This document shows, piece after piece, positions 19,882 to 28,631 of a stretch of 64,000 nt of DNA (positions are counted from its first letter, which is position 1; the number at the start of each line of letters is the position of its first letter). The DNA is taken from contig CAWFOP010000008.1 of assembly GCA_963817465.1 (NCBI GenBank), positions 1 to 64,000 of the forward strand, read 5' to 3'. The notes below the pieces were generated by a model that had not been told where the DNA came from, ran no database searches, and was given only the letters and a program-made list of their open reading frames with translations. This DNA comes from CAMPKL01 sp963817465. Lineage in GTDB: Bacteria; Acidobacteriota; Terriglobia; Bryobacterales; UBA6623. A program made the translations under genes and the position numbers.

Positions 19882-21240
19882 TTATTGAAACCGAATCGAG
19901 TTGGCCATTCTTTCGAAAGTCGGTTGGAGCTGCGCGAAATTTTGCTGCGGTCCCACGAAGATCATGTAGAACAGGCCGCCGGGCCGCTGCACGGTCAGCA
20001 GCGCGTCTCTCTCGGCTCCGCCGTAGGGCGATTGGCCGGTGAGGCCGACGATCATTCCGTTCGAGCCGCCGACCGTAATCTTGCTCGGTTCGCCGGTCAC
20101 CTTCAAATTGCGGTTCGACTCTTGCAGTTGCTGGATGAGCTCCCAGGTGCCGTTGAGCAGGTCGGTGCGATAGCGCGGCGCGAAGCTGCTCAGCACGGCG
20201 CCGTAGCCGACCGAGGCTGTTCCGTTCGAAGAGACGATGCCGTTTTGGGGCGCGATCGTGACGGCTTTGGAGCCTTGGCCGCCGTAAGCTTGCCAGCTTT
20301 GGGGCGCCTCGATCGAGAATGAGCCGCCGTTGAGTCGCCGGAAGGCTCCGCTGGGGGCGCTCGGCGGGGAGCTGCTGGCCACGGCCATTTCCGGCTGCTG
20401 AATCTTCTTGGGAGGCGGCAACTGCGCCACGAGTTGTTGCGCTTGGTCGTATTGGCCGGTGCTATAGCCGTAGGTCCCCGGGGGGAAGGTCTGCATTTCC
20501 GCCTTCACCAGCTCGACGCGATTGCCCGGGTCGGGGTGGGAGGAGAGGAACACCGGTTCGCGCGGGCCGCCTTCGGCCGCCAGCTTCTCGAAAAACCGCG
20601 CCTCTTGCAGCGGGTCGTAGCCGGCTTCGGACATGATGTGCGCGCCAAGCGCGTCGGCCTCCTTCTCGGCTCCGCGCGAGTACTTCATGATCAGGGCGTT
20701 GAGGCCGAGCCCAAGACCGATCTGCCCGGCCTGAGCCAGCACGCCTCCGTCGCCGAGCATCGCGCCCGCGATCGCCGCCGGCAACTGGATCATTTGCTGC
20801 TTGGAAGCCTGGCTTGTGGCGTGTCGTAGCGCGACGTGCGAGATCTCGTGCGCGAGAACGCCGGCAAGTTGCGCCTCGTTGTCGGTCGCGTCGAGTAGCC
20901 CGCTATGAACGAAGATGGGACCGCCGGGCAAGGCGAACGCATTGATCGACGGCTCGTTGATCAACGTGAACTCGTAAGGGTAGTCTTCGGCTTGCGGCTG
21001 GCTCGCCAGCCGTTGGCCGACCGCCTTGACGTAGTTCTGCAGGCGCTGGTTGTCGACCACGTCGACCTGCTGACGAACTTCGGCGGCCGCCTCCTTGCCG
21101 AGTTCGACGTCTTGTTGCTTCGAGAAGACATTGTAGCCGGGCGTCAGCGGGTCGCCCGGCTGGCGCGTCGCGCACGAAAGGGCCGAAAACAGGACGAAGA
21201 GAACGAGCAGGCTATTTTGCCGGCGGACGATGTGTCTCAT
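19882..21240 (-). CDS. M48-family metalloprotease, lipoprotein
   Basis: 452 aa from ATG 21240. The N-terminus is a lipoprotein signal with lipobox LSC and Cys23. The zinc protease motif HEISH is at residues 131-135 and the third ligand is in RGAEKEADALGAH. NAFALPGGPIFVHSGLL upstream of HEISH is typical of the BepA/YfgC-like peptidases that act in the periplasm on outer-membrane proteins. A C-terminal region of about 180 residues carries no TPRs. Instead it contains FRRLNGGSFSIEAPQSWQAY and GGLFYMIFVGPQQNFAQL, which look like a separate small beta domain. The frame extends upstream to 21681 but that part overlaps the fucosidase tail and is not coding. Confidence 0.9.
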   Translation of the reverse strand: MRHIVRRQNSLLVLFVLFSALSCATRQPGDPLTPGYNVFSKQQDVELGKEAAAEVRQQVDVVDNQRLQNYVKAVGQRLASQPQAEDYPYEFTLINEPSINAFALPGGPIFVHSGLLDATDNEAQLAGVLAHEISHVALRHATSQASKQQMIQLPAAIAGAMLGDGGVLAQAGQIGLGLGLNALIMKYSRGAEKEADALGAHIMSEAGYDPLQEARFFEKLAAEGGPREPVFLSSHPDPGNRVELVKAEMQTFPPGTYGYSTGQYDQAQQLVAQLPPPKKIQQPEMAVASSSPPSAPSGAFRRLNGGSFSIEAPQSWQAYGGQGSKAVTIAPQNGIVSSNGTASVGYGAVLSSFAPRYRTDLLNGTWELIQQLQESNRNLKVTGEPSKITVGGSNGMIVGLTGQSPYGGAERDALLTVQRPGGLFYMIFVGPQQNFAQLQPTFERMANSIRFQ

Positions 21241-21293
21241 TTCGAACGTACGATCCCCGAGGGCGGGATCGTGTTTCGTCCTATCGTAAACCG

Positions 21294-21815
21294 CTACTTC
21301 TTGATCAGCGTGATCTTCTCGAGTCTCAAGCCAGCCGATTTGTCGTCGTCGGGCAGTCCGAACGTGATGTGCTGGGAATCCGGGCCGACGTGGATCACGC
21401 CCTCGACCGGCTTGGTGACGAACTTGCCGCCAGTACCCTCGATGGCGCCTCTGAGCGCGGTGGGAGGCGGGCCGTTCGATTGCGAAACGCCGATTTGGAA
21501 CGGGCTGCCGGCGATGGCGTTGTCGCAGGCGTAAGTGACTTCGACGCCGTAGTCGCCGTCGAGCGCGCCGTAGTTGTACCACCACAGCTCGTTCTGGAAA
21601 GTATCGGCGTGGTTGAAGCCGCTGGCGCTCTTCGACGGCTTGTCGTAGCGCAACTCTTCGCCGCGCAGGCGGGCCGTCCAAGAGTAGAGGTCGAGGCGCT
21701 CGGGCAGCTCGTCGCGTCCGAAGCCGGGAGCGACGCGCGGCTGCTCGTCGGCGATGTCGAGCGCGATGACGCTGTCGTACGGGTCGACAGGCTCAGCCGG
21801 CAAAGTGAAGCTCAC
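21294..21815 (-). CDS. C-terminal part of frameshifted GH29 fucosidase (separate frame)
   Basis: 173 codons in the frame next to the fucosidase at 21793-23052. The first residues (VSFTLPAEPVDPYDSVIALDI) are the normal last strands of the GH29 C-terminal beta-sandwich, so this is not an independent gene. Only a GTG is available as start. Beyond that, about 140 residues form an extra beta-rich domain (FQNELWWYNYGALDGDYGVE, HVGPDSQHITFGLPDDDKSA) that looks like an added carbohydrate-binding module. See the finding on the frameshift. Confidence 0.7.
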   Translation of the reverse strand: MSFTLPAEPVDPYDSVIALDIADEQPRVAPGFGRDELPERLDLYSWTARLRGEELRYDKPSKSASGFNHADTFQNELWWYNYGALDGDYGVEVTYACDNAIAGSPFQIGVSQSNGPPPTALRGAIEGTGGKFVTKPVEGVIHVGPDSQHITFGLPDDDKSAGLRLEKITLIKK

Positions 21816-23052
21816 GAGCCGTGCCGTTGCGCTCGAATGGAACCGCTTGGCCGTTGGCGAGAAACGTGGCCTTGGTGATGTCGCTCTCGAGGCCGTCGAA
21901 CGTGAAGCTTGCGCCGGGCCAATTGATGATGTGCAGATAGACCTTGCCCGGCTTGACGGTGGCGCGCCAAGTCACGTCGGGGAAATAGAACGGGCTTGGC
22001 GACGTGCCGTAGATCGCCTCGCCGTTGACGTCGATCCACTTGCCGATGGTGCGCAAGATATCTTGGCTGGCTTGCGGGATCACGCCTTCCGCGGTGGGGC
22101 CGACGTTGAGCAAGTAGTTGCCGCCCTTGCTGACGATGTCGGCGAGCTTGGCGATCAGATCGGCGGGGTCCTTCCAGTTGTCGTCGTTCTTCTTGAAGCC
22201 CCAGGTGTCGTTGAGCGTCGCAGGGACTTCCCATTTGACGTCCGTATAGGGCTGGATCGGGATGGCGTTGTCGCCGGTTTGGGTGTAGTCGCCCTGGCCG
22301 TGGCCGATGCGGCTGTTGAGCAGGCACGAGGGCTGCAGCTCCTTGACCTCTTTGCGCAGCTCGATGGTCTGCTGTTCGGAGAGCAGGCCGGGCGTGTCAA
22401 ACCAGATCAGGGCCAGCTTGCCGTAGCCGGTGAGCAGCTCTTTGACTTGCGGCAAGACCTTGTTTTGGAGGTAGATCTGGGGGTCGCGCTCGACGGGGAA
22501 GTCCCAGTCGTTGCCGCGTCCGTTGGGCTCGTGCCAGTCCTGGTCTTGCGAATAGTAGAAGCCGAAGCCGATGCCTTTGTCATCGCAGGCGGCTGAGAGC
22601 TCCTTCATCGGGTCGCGGCCGAAAGGAGTTGCGTCGACGATGTTGTACTTCGAGACCTTCGAGCCGTACATGGCGAAGCCGTCGTGGTGCTTGGCGGTGA
22701 TGACCAGGTAGCGCATGCCGGCGTCCTTGGCGAGCTGCGCCCAGGCGTCGGCGTCGAACTTGACGGGGTTGAACTGCTTGGCGAGCTGCTCGTATTCGCC
22801 GACGGGGATCTTGGCGCGGTTCATGATCCACTCGCCGATGCCGCGGACGTATTTGCCCTTCCACTCGCCGGCGGGGACGGCGTACAGGCCCCAGTGGATG
22901 AACATGCCGAACTTGTTGTTGTCGAACCGCTCGAGGGCTGCGGCCGTGGGGTCTTGCTCCGTCTTGGCTTCGGGCGTGGGCGGGCCGCCTCCGCACGAGA
23001 AGAGCGCCGCGGCGAGGACGGCGAGGACGACGATGTGGCGCAAACGTGGCAT
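21793..23052 (-). CDS. alpha-L-fucosidase (GH29), lipoprotein, truncated by frameshift
   Basis: 419 aa from ATG 23052. A lipoprotein signal (HIVVLAVLAAALFSC, Cys20) precedes the catalytic barrel. GH29 features: NNKFGMFIHWGLYAVPAGEW, VITAKHHDGFAMYGSKVSKY, the nucleophile region LALIWFDTPG, and SKGGNYLLNVGPTAEGVIP. The frame stops at NGTARELHFAG inside the C-terminal sandwich domain, while the neighbouring frame continues the homology from 21815. The frame is open upstream to 23100 but Met at 23052 fits the signal peptide and has GGAG upstream. The function is the same as the gene at 5040; whether it is still active is unclear, as the catalytic barrel itself is intact. Confidence 0.88.
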   Translation of the reverse strand: MPRLRHIVVLAVLAAALFSCGGGPPTPEAKTEQDPTAAALERFDNNKFGMFIHWGLYAVPAGEWKGKYVRGIGEWIMNRAKIPVGEYEQLAKQFNPVKFDADAWAQLAKDAGMRYLVITAKHHDGFAMYGSKVSKYNIVDATPFGRDPMKELSAACDDKGIGFGFYYSQDQDWHEPNGRGNDWDFPVERDPQIYLQNKVLPQVKELLTGYGKLALIWFDTPGLLSEQQTIELRKEVKELQPSCLLNSRIGHGQGDYTQTGDNAIPIQPYTDVKWEVPATLNDTWGFKKNDDNWKDPADLIAKLADIVSKGGNYLLNVGPTAEGVIPQASQDILRTIGKWIDVNGEAIYGTSPSPFYFPDVTWRATVKPGKVYLHIINWPGASFTFDGLESDITKATFLANGQAVPFERNGTARELHFAG

Positions 23053-23202
23053 TGGGGACACTCCGGCGGCATTGTAGCGAACGAGGCGCCGCGTTGTCAT
23101 ACGTTATAGATAGCGTTACCAGCGCGCCGCCGGCATTTTCGAGCCGCCAGGTTTCGCGCAAGGAGGCTAAAATCGACACGTCCAGCCCGCGGGCGGAAGG
23201 AT

Positions 23203-24981
23203 TTGCCCCCACCCGAACCACACTCGTTTGACGTTGCCCGCTCCCAGGTTCGGGACCAACTCGCCCGCTTGCTGTCGAGCCGGCAGCTTGTCAACGCTCC
23301 TCGCTTGAGCCGCTTCCTTGCCTACGTCACGACCCGGACGGTCAACGGCGACGCTGATGCGCTCAAGGAGTCCGCCATCGGCTTGGAAGTCTTCGACCGG
23401 CGGCCGTCGACCTATGACCCTGGCACGAACCCCATTGTCAGGGTGCAGGCCTCGCGACTGCGGGCCAAACTCGCGAGCTACTACGAACAAGAAGGGGCGG
23501 ATGATCCGGTCATCATCGATCTGCCGGTCGGGGGCTACGTTCCCACCTTTCGGCGAAGAAACGAGGACCAGCGCCAACTGAACAAAGGAGAAGCGTCGCT
23601 GGTCGTATTGCCATTCGTGAACATGAGCTCCGATCCGGAAAACGAATACTTCAGCGACGGATTGACCGAGGAGCTGACGTACTCGCTGGCGCGCCTGGGA
23701 TCACTTCAAGTCGCCGCCCGCACGTCGGCTTTCCAGTTCAAGGGGAAGGCCCGCGACGTTCGCGAGATTGGGCGTCAACTGGGCATGAGCAAGGTGCTCG
23801 AGGGCAGTGTTCGACGGTGCGGCGATCGCCTGCGTATTACGGTCCAGCTTGTGAACGTCGAAGACGGGTGTCAGGTCTGGTCGGAGCGATACGACCGTCG
23901 GATCGATGACGTTTTCGAAATTCAGGACGATATCGCCCGATCCATCCGGAACGCCCTTGCCGTCAAGCTGAGCACGGCGCCCCAGGCGCCCCAGCATCGC
24001 ACCACAAATAACGTCGCCGCCTTCAGCCATTACCTGCAAGGGCGCTACCAATGGAACAGGCGAACCGAAGCCGGCTTTTCCGCGGCGATCGAACACTTTC
24101 AAGAGGCGATGAGCCTTGATCCGCGACACGCGCGGGCTCGCTCCGGGCTGGCGGACTGTTATTGGATGCTCGGGATGTCGGGGGCGAGAGCGCCGTACGA
24201 TTCCATGCCTCTTGCCTGGCGCGCGGCCGGCGAGGCTCTGGAGATCGACCCCGGCATCGCTGAAGCGCACAGTTCGCGCGGAGTCCTGATGGCGACCCAC
24301 CATTGGAATGTTGAGGGGGCCGGCGCCGCATTCGAACGGTCGATTGACCTCGATCCTAACTATGCCACCTCGCACCACTGGAACAGTATGTTCCGCTTCT
24401 TAGCGAAGGGCGATAGGAGCCGCGCTTTGGCGGGAATGCAGCGTGCGATTCGACTCGATCCGATCGCTTTGCCGATCCACTCGGATCTCGGGTTGGTACT
24501 CCTCCTCGTTGACCATCATGAGGCGGCCGGACGACAGCTTCGGCGTGTGCTCGACCTCGAACCGCGTTACTACCGCGCTCACTGGTATCTCGCAATGGAA
24601 AAGGAGCGCCGCGGGGACCACGAGGGGGCGATGGAATCTCTCGAGCGAGCGCTCGAATACTGCGACGGGCGAGCGTTTCGAGCGCGAATCGTGGGCTGGA
24701 AAGGGTACACCTTGGCGCGCTGGGGCAAGACGGATCAGGCCGAGTCGATCTTCGCGGGGCTGCAATCCGCCGGAGCGTATACGGACCAATTCGAAACGGC
24801 TCAGATTCGGATTGGCCTGGGCGATGAGCAGGGCGCTCTCGATCTTCTGGAACGAGCGTTTGAAGAGAGGTCGTCGTTCCTCGTCTTTGTGCAGCATTGG
24901 CCCGCCTTCAAGCCCTTGCATCGCCGACAGCGGTTTAAGAAGCTCGTTTCCCGTTTGTCGGTCGCGGACCAGCTTCCCTGA
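23203..24981 (+). CDS. winged-helix / TolB-N / TPR regulatory protein
   Basis: 592 aa. Three parts are visible: an N-terminal segment (residues 5-110; LLSSRQLVNAPRLSRFLAYV, SRLRAKLASYYEQEG, IDLPVGGYVPTF) like the N domain of adenylate-cyclase-type TPR proteins common in Acidobacteria; a TolB-N-like domain (VVLPFVNMSSDPENEYFSDG, then EELTYSLARLGSLQVAARTS); and TPR repeats from about residue 270 to the end. There is no transmembrane segment or cyclase catalytic domain. The role is presumably signalling or protein-protein interaction. The start is TTG 23203 with GGAAGG directly upstream; no in-frame ATG or GTG occurs before the first domain. Confidence 0.82.
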   Translation: MPPPEPHSFDVARSQVRDQLARLLSSRQLVNAPRLSRFLAYVTTRTVNGDADALKESAIGLEVFDRRPSTYDPGTNPIVRVQASRLRAKLASYYEQEGADDPVIIDLPVGGYVPTFRRRNEDQRQLNKGEASLVVLPFVNMSSDPENEYFSDGLTEELTYSLARLGSLQVAARTSAFQFKGKARDVREIGRQLGMSKVLEGSVRRCGDRLRITVQLVNVEDGCQVWSERYDRRIDDVFEIQDDIARSIRNALAVKLSTAPQAPQHRTTNNVAAFSHYLQGRYQWNRRTEAGFSAAIEHFQEAMSLDPRHARARSGLADCYWMLGMSGARAPYDSMPLAWRAAGEALEIDPGIAEAHSSRGVLMATHHWNVEGAGAAFERSIDLDPNYATSHHWNSMFRFLAKGDRSRALAGMQRAIRLDPIALPIHSDLGLVLLLVDHHEAAGRQLRRVLDLEPRYYRAHWYLAMEKERRGDHEGAMESLERALEYCDGRAFRARIVGWKGYTLARWGKTDQAESIFAGLQSAGAYTDQFETAQIRIGLGDEQGALDLLERAFEERSSFLVFVQHWPAFKPLHRRQRFKKLVSRLSVADQLP

Positions 24982-25048
24982 TGTAACCGTTACGTTACTG
25001 GCTTTGCCTGCTCGAAGGGCGCAGTATGGGCTTGCGGAGGGCTTAGTC

Positions 25049-25957
25049 ATGATCTTGATTGCTGGTGCAACGGGACTCGTCGGAGGTGACATCTGCCGCC
25101 GCCTGCTGGGCGAGGGCAGGCAAGTGCGGGCGTTGGTTCGGCGAGGAGCCGACGCTGCAAAGGTCAACGCGCTGCAAAAGGCGGGCGCTGACCTTTATTA
25201 CGGAGACCTCAAAGATTCCGGCTCGTTAGCGGGAGCGTGCAAGGACGTCAAGGCCGTCATCTCGACCGCCTCATCGACCTTCTCGCGCCTGGAGGGCGAC
25301 TCGATCGAATCCGTGGACCGAGACGGTCAGGCGTCGTTGATCGACGCCGCCAAGGAGGCCGGCGTCGATCACTTCGTCTTCGTTTCATTCCGCTATGAAC
25401 CGAACGTTGATCACCCGCTGAAAGCGGCCAAGCGCTATGTAGAGGAGCGCTTGAAGAAGAGCGGGATGGCCTACACAATTCTCAAGGCCTCGTGCTTTAT
25501 GGAGATTTGGCTCAGTCCGGCGGTCGGGTTTGATGTCGCCGCCGGTAAGGCGCGGGTCTACGGTCAAGGCGTAAACAAGCTCAGTTGGATCTCATGCCAG
25601 GACGTAGCCCGTTTTGCCGCGGCGGCCGTGTCGGAGCCGGCCTTCAGGAATCAGGTCCTGGAGATCGGCGGCCCTGAAGCCTTGAGCCCACTCGAGGTGA
25701 TTCGAGCGTTCGAAGCCGCCGGGGGGCCGGAAATCACGGTCGAGCACGTGCCCGAAGCCGCGCTGCTGCAAATTTTCGACCAAGCCGCGGACTCGCTTGA
25801 GAAGACCTTCGCCGGTCTGATGCTGATGTATGCGGCCGGAGATGCAATCGACATGTCCGAGACGCAAAACCTGCTCAAAGGCGGACTGACCCCGCTGCGC
25901 GACTACGTCTCGCAGACGTTGCTTCAACTCGAAAAGGCAGGAGCGACTCATGCCTGA
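25049..25957 (+). CDS. NmrA-like NAD(P)-binding protein
   Basis: 302 aa from ATG 25049, with GGAGG 8 nt upstream. The frame is open far upstream, but that part is the shadow of the TPR gene. The Rossmann motif MILIAGATGLVGGDICRRLL is at the very N-terminus, followed by GADLYYGDLKDSGSL and HFVFVSFRYEPNVDHP, typical of atypical short-chain dehydrogenases of the NmrA/YcdF-like group. The catalytic Tyr of classical SDRs is not evident. It overlaps the start of the MBL-fold gene by 8 nt, so the pair is one operon. Confidence 0.85.
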   Translation: MILIAGATGLVGGDICRRLLGEGRQVRALVRRGADAAKVNALQKAGADLYYGDLKDSGSLAGACKDVKAVISTASSTFSRLEGDSIESVDRDGQASLIDAAKEAGVDHFVFVSFRYEPNVDHPLKAAKRYVEERLKKSGMAYTILKASCFMEIWLSPAVGFDVAAGKARVYGQGVNKLSWISCQDVARFAAAAVSEPAFRNQVLEIGGPEALSPLEVIRAFEAAGGPEITVEHVPEAALLQIFDQAADSLEKTFAGLMLMYAAGDAIDMSETQNLLKGGLTPLRDYVSQTLLQLEKAGATHA

Positions 25958-26786
25958 AGCGGTCGGGGTCGACACGATCGACATAGGCGAGGTGCGGTGC
26001 ACCATCCTCGGCGACGGCGCGCTGCGGTACGAGACGGAGTGGCTCTTCTCCCACAAGCCTCCCGAGGCTCCCGAATCGGGCGGTATCGACCTGCCGTACT
26101 CCTCGATGCTCATCGAAACAGGTGACCGTAAGGTGCTGATCGACACCGGAGCGGGGAACCTTGCTCCCACTACGGGCGAGCTGCCGGCCGCTCTTCGTTG
26201 GGTCGGCGTCGAGCAAGAGGAAATCGACACCGTGATCTTGACTCACGGTCACGTTGACCACATTGGAGGCGCCGTCGACGGCGACGGCCGACCCGCATTC
26301 CCAAACGCCCTATACGTGATGTCCGCGACGGAGTGGAGCTATTGGACAGGCGCCACGATTGATCTTGGGGCAATCGCCGTCCCCGAAGCGATTCGTGCGC
26401 TGCTCATCGAAGGCGCCAGGCGCTGTTTGCCCCCGTTGCGCGGGCAACTGCAGTTGGTCGAGGGTGAATGCGAGATCGCTCCCGGCGTGCGGGTCGTGCC
26501 GTCTCCAGGACACACCGTTGGTCATATGTCCGTGCTGATCCAATCCGGTCGGCGGCAGTTGCTGCATCTCGTGGATGCCGTCATCCATCCTTGGCATCTG
26601 AAATACCCCGAGCTTGCAGGGCCTATCGACATCGATGCAACCACATCGGAAAGGACCCGCAAGCAGCTTCTCGACCGTGCGGCGGCTGACGAGATTCTGC
26701 TCTGGGCGACCCATTTCTCTCCCCTTCAGGCCGGCCGCGTATCACAAGCGGAAGGCAATGGTTGGGAATGGATTCCCTCGGTTTGA
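25950..26786 (+). CDS. MBL-fold metallo-hydrolase
   Basis: 278 aa. The metal site HGHVDHIGG (HxHxDH) follows DTVILT, the usual arrangement for lactonases and related hydrolases. Further ligands come from PSPGHTVGHM and LVDAVIHPW (Asp), and WATHFSP supplies the last His. The N-terminal segment MLIETGDRKVLIDTGAGNLAP is typical of AHL-lactonase-like enzymes. The substrate is unknown. It is coupled to the NmrA-like gene by an 8-nt overlap. Its stop abuts the stop of the convergent gene at 26787 with no gap. Confidence 0.88.
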   Translation: MPEAVGVDTIDIGEVRCTILGDGALRYETEWLFSHKPPEAPESGGIDLPYSSMLIETGDRKVLIDTGAGNLAPTTGELPAALRWVGVEQEEIDTVILTHGHVDHIGGAVDGDGRPAFPNALYVMSATEWSYWTGATIDLGAIAVPEAIRALLIEGARRCLPPLRGQLQLVEGECEIAPGVRVVPSPGHTVGHMSVLIQSGRRQLLHLVDAVIHPWHLKYPELAGPIDIDATTSERTRKQLLDRAAADEILLWATHFSPLQAGRVSQAEGNGWEWIPSV

Positions 26787-28631
26787 TCAGCGGTCGAGGA
26801 CGGTGAGGACGACGGCCGGCAGCGGGCGGCGGACGTCATTGCGCTTTCTTGGGGGGCCGATCCAGAGCGTCGAGTAGGCTTCGACTCGACGGCCGTCGTC
26901 GGATTCGCCGAGGATGCGGAGCTTTTGGGCGCCGAGGGGAGCGTCGGCCGCGGCGGTCACCTTGAGATAGGCGTCAGGGATGATCACGTTGTCGCCGTCG
27001 GCTGAGCGGCCGAAGAATTGGTCGGCGCGGAACCCGTCGCGCTCGAAGGTGAGGCCGGGCGGAGGGTCTTCGACCCAGACCTTCACGGCTTGCTCGAAGC
27101 CGGGATCGCGGATCAGCAGGACGCCGATTTGAGACTCCTTGCCGCGCACGATCTGCGGATTCTCGGCGTCTGTAATGAGTGAAAATCCAGGGAGCTCAGA
27201 GTCAAACTTCAAGCGATAGGTGAAGCTGGAGCCGCCGCGCCCGATGCGGTCACGGATGTTGAGGCGCAGCTCGCCGTCTTGCTCGGGGGTGTAGTAGAGA
27301 CTGCTGTCCAGATTGCCGATGACGGTGCCTTGGCCGCTCATCAAGTCGTCGTGCTCGGCCAGCAGCTCGCCGTCGGGGCCGAACAGCTCGAGCACCGGGT
27401 CGAGGTAGGGCAGGCCCATCTGGACCGCCAACACCGACGCATGAATCGGCCGGCCGGCGCGCGCTTGGATGACATAGATGTCTTGCTCGCCCGGCGCGTC
27501 GAGCGAGCCGTTGACCGCCAGGGGGCCGTCGCCGATTTTGCGGTCGCAAGCTTCGCCCTCGGAGAGCTCGGGCAGATCGCCGATCTCGAACATCAGACCG
27601 TCGGCCGGACCGCCCGGGGAGTCGACCCAGAGGCGCCATAGGCCGGGCTCGGCGTCGGCGGGGATGTCGAAGTCCGCTTGCAACTCGTGCTCGGAGCGCG
27701 CCGTGATCTTGCCGTCGATGCGCGTCGCCGGATCGGGGTCCGGGGCGGCGCGGACATCCATCGTGTTGGGGAAGGTCAGCCGGTAGAATTCGGCGTTGCG
27801 CGCCGGGACGAGCCGGACGGACTTGGCGTCGCCGAGGCCGTCGCCGCGGACGCTGACGCGGGTTGTCACGCCGCGGCGAGCGCCGAGCGGATCCGCCGCG
27901 CGCAGGATCGGCGCCTGCGAGATGCGCAGCATGTAGCTGCAATTCTCGTTGCAGTCGACGCGCTGCGGGCCGCGGTATTGGTCGACCTCGAGGTAGTAGA
28001 CGCCGCCGCTGTCAAAGACGTGCTGCAGCGTCGGGGTCTCGACGTAGTCGTCGCGGTCGTCGCTGAAGTCGACGGGTTTCCCTTCGGCGTCGAGCAAGGA
28101 GATGTCGCACTCGAGAAAACCGCCGTACTCGATCGAGCGCAGATCGAAGACCCAGCGTTCGCCCGCCTTGGCCTCGAAGCGGTAGTAGTCGCGGTCGGGC
28201 AGGTCGGGCAGGGCGCCTTGGATGACCTGCGGTTTGAGGTCGATCGATTGGGCCGCGGGCGGCGTGTCGTTCGGTTCGGCCTCTTTCGAGGAAGGCAGGG
28301 CGTCGACGTAGAACAGGCGGCTGTTGGAGCGCCCGTTGCCGGCGCGCAGGCCGATGATGTGCCCGCCGAGGGGGGCGTCAGGCGCGATGCGTACCTTGCC
28401 GCGGACCGAGTCGGCGTCGGTCGAGAGGGTTTCGAGCCAGGTGATGGCGTCCGAGTCGAACTCGACGGCTTTGACCTGGTCGAGGCGTTCGCCCACGATG
28501 CGCACTTCGACTGTTTCGCCCTGGGCCGCGCCGAAGGGTTCGAGACGATTGACCCAAGGGGCGTTCGGCGGCTCCTGAGCCGTCAGCAGCGGCGCCAGGA
28601 CGAGGGCGGCGACTGCGAGCGAGCGCGTCAT
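26787..28631 (-). CDS. secreted pre-peptidase C-terminal (PPC) domain protein
   Basis: 614 aa with a Sec signal (SLAVAALVLAPLLTAQEPP). Near residues 25-110 is an Ig-like segment (EPFGAAQGETVEVRIVGE). It is followed by a PPC domain around residues 120-230 (ALPDLPDRDYYRFEAKAGER, DSGGVYYLEVDQYRG) and a second PPC-like unit around 390-480 (GEQDIYVIQARAGRPIHASV). No catalytic motif was found. It overlaps the DUF1501 gene by 4 nt (ATGA). This trio is widespread in Planctomycetes and Acidobacteria but its function is not established. Confidence 0.8.
   Translation of the reverse strand: MTRSLAVAALVLAPLLTAQEPPNAPWVNRLEPFGAAQGETVEVRIVGERLDQVKAVEFDSDAITWLETLSTDADSVRGKVRIAPDAPLGGHIIGLRAGNGRSNSRLFYVDALPSSKEAEPNDTPPAAQSIDLKPQVIQGALPDLPDRDYYRFEAKAGERWVFDLRSIEYGGFLECDISLLDAEGKPVDFSDDRDDYVETPTLQHVFDSGGVYYLEVDQYRGPQRVDCNENCSYMLRISQAPILRAADPLGARRGVTTRVSVRGDGLGDAKSVRLVPARNAEFYRLTFPNTMDVRAAPDPDPATRIDGKITARSEHELQADFDIPADAEPGLWRLWVDSPGGPADGLMFEIGDLPELSEGEACDRKIGDGPLAVNGSLDAPGEQDIYVIQARAGRPIHASVLAVQMGLPYLDPVLELFGPDGELLAEHDDLMSGQGTVIGNLDSSLYYTPEQDGELRLNIRDRIGRGGSSFTYRLKFDSELPGFSLITDAENPQIVRGKESQIGVLLIRDPGFEQAVKVWVEDPPPGLTFERDGFRADQFFGRSADGDNVIIPDAYLKVTAAADAPLGAQKLRILGESDDGRRVEAYSTLWIGPPRKRNDVRRPLPAVVLTVLDR

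Noticed and set aside
24443..25048. 200-codon N-terminal extension of the NmrA-like gene
   Set aside because: Lies in a shadow frame of the TPR regulator; the Rossmann motif starts at ATG 25049 with a good ribosome site.
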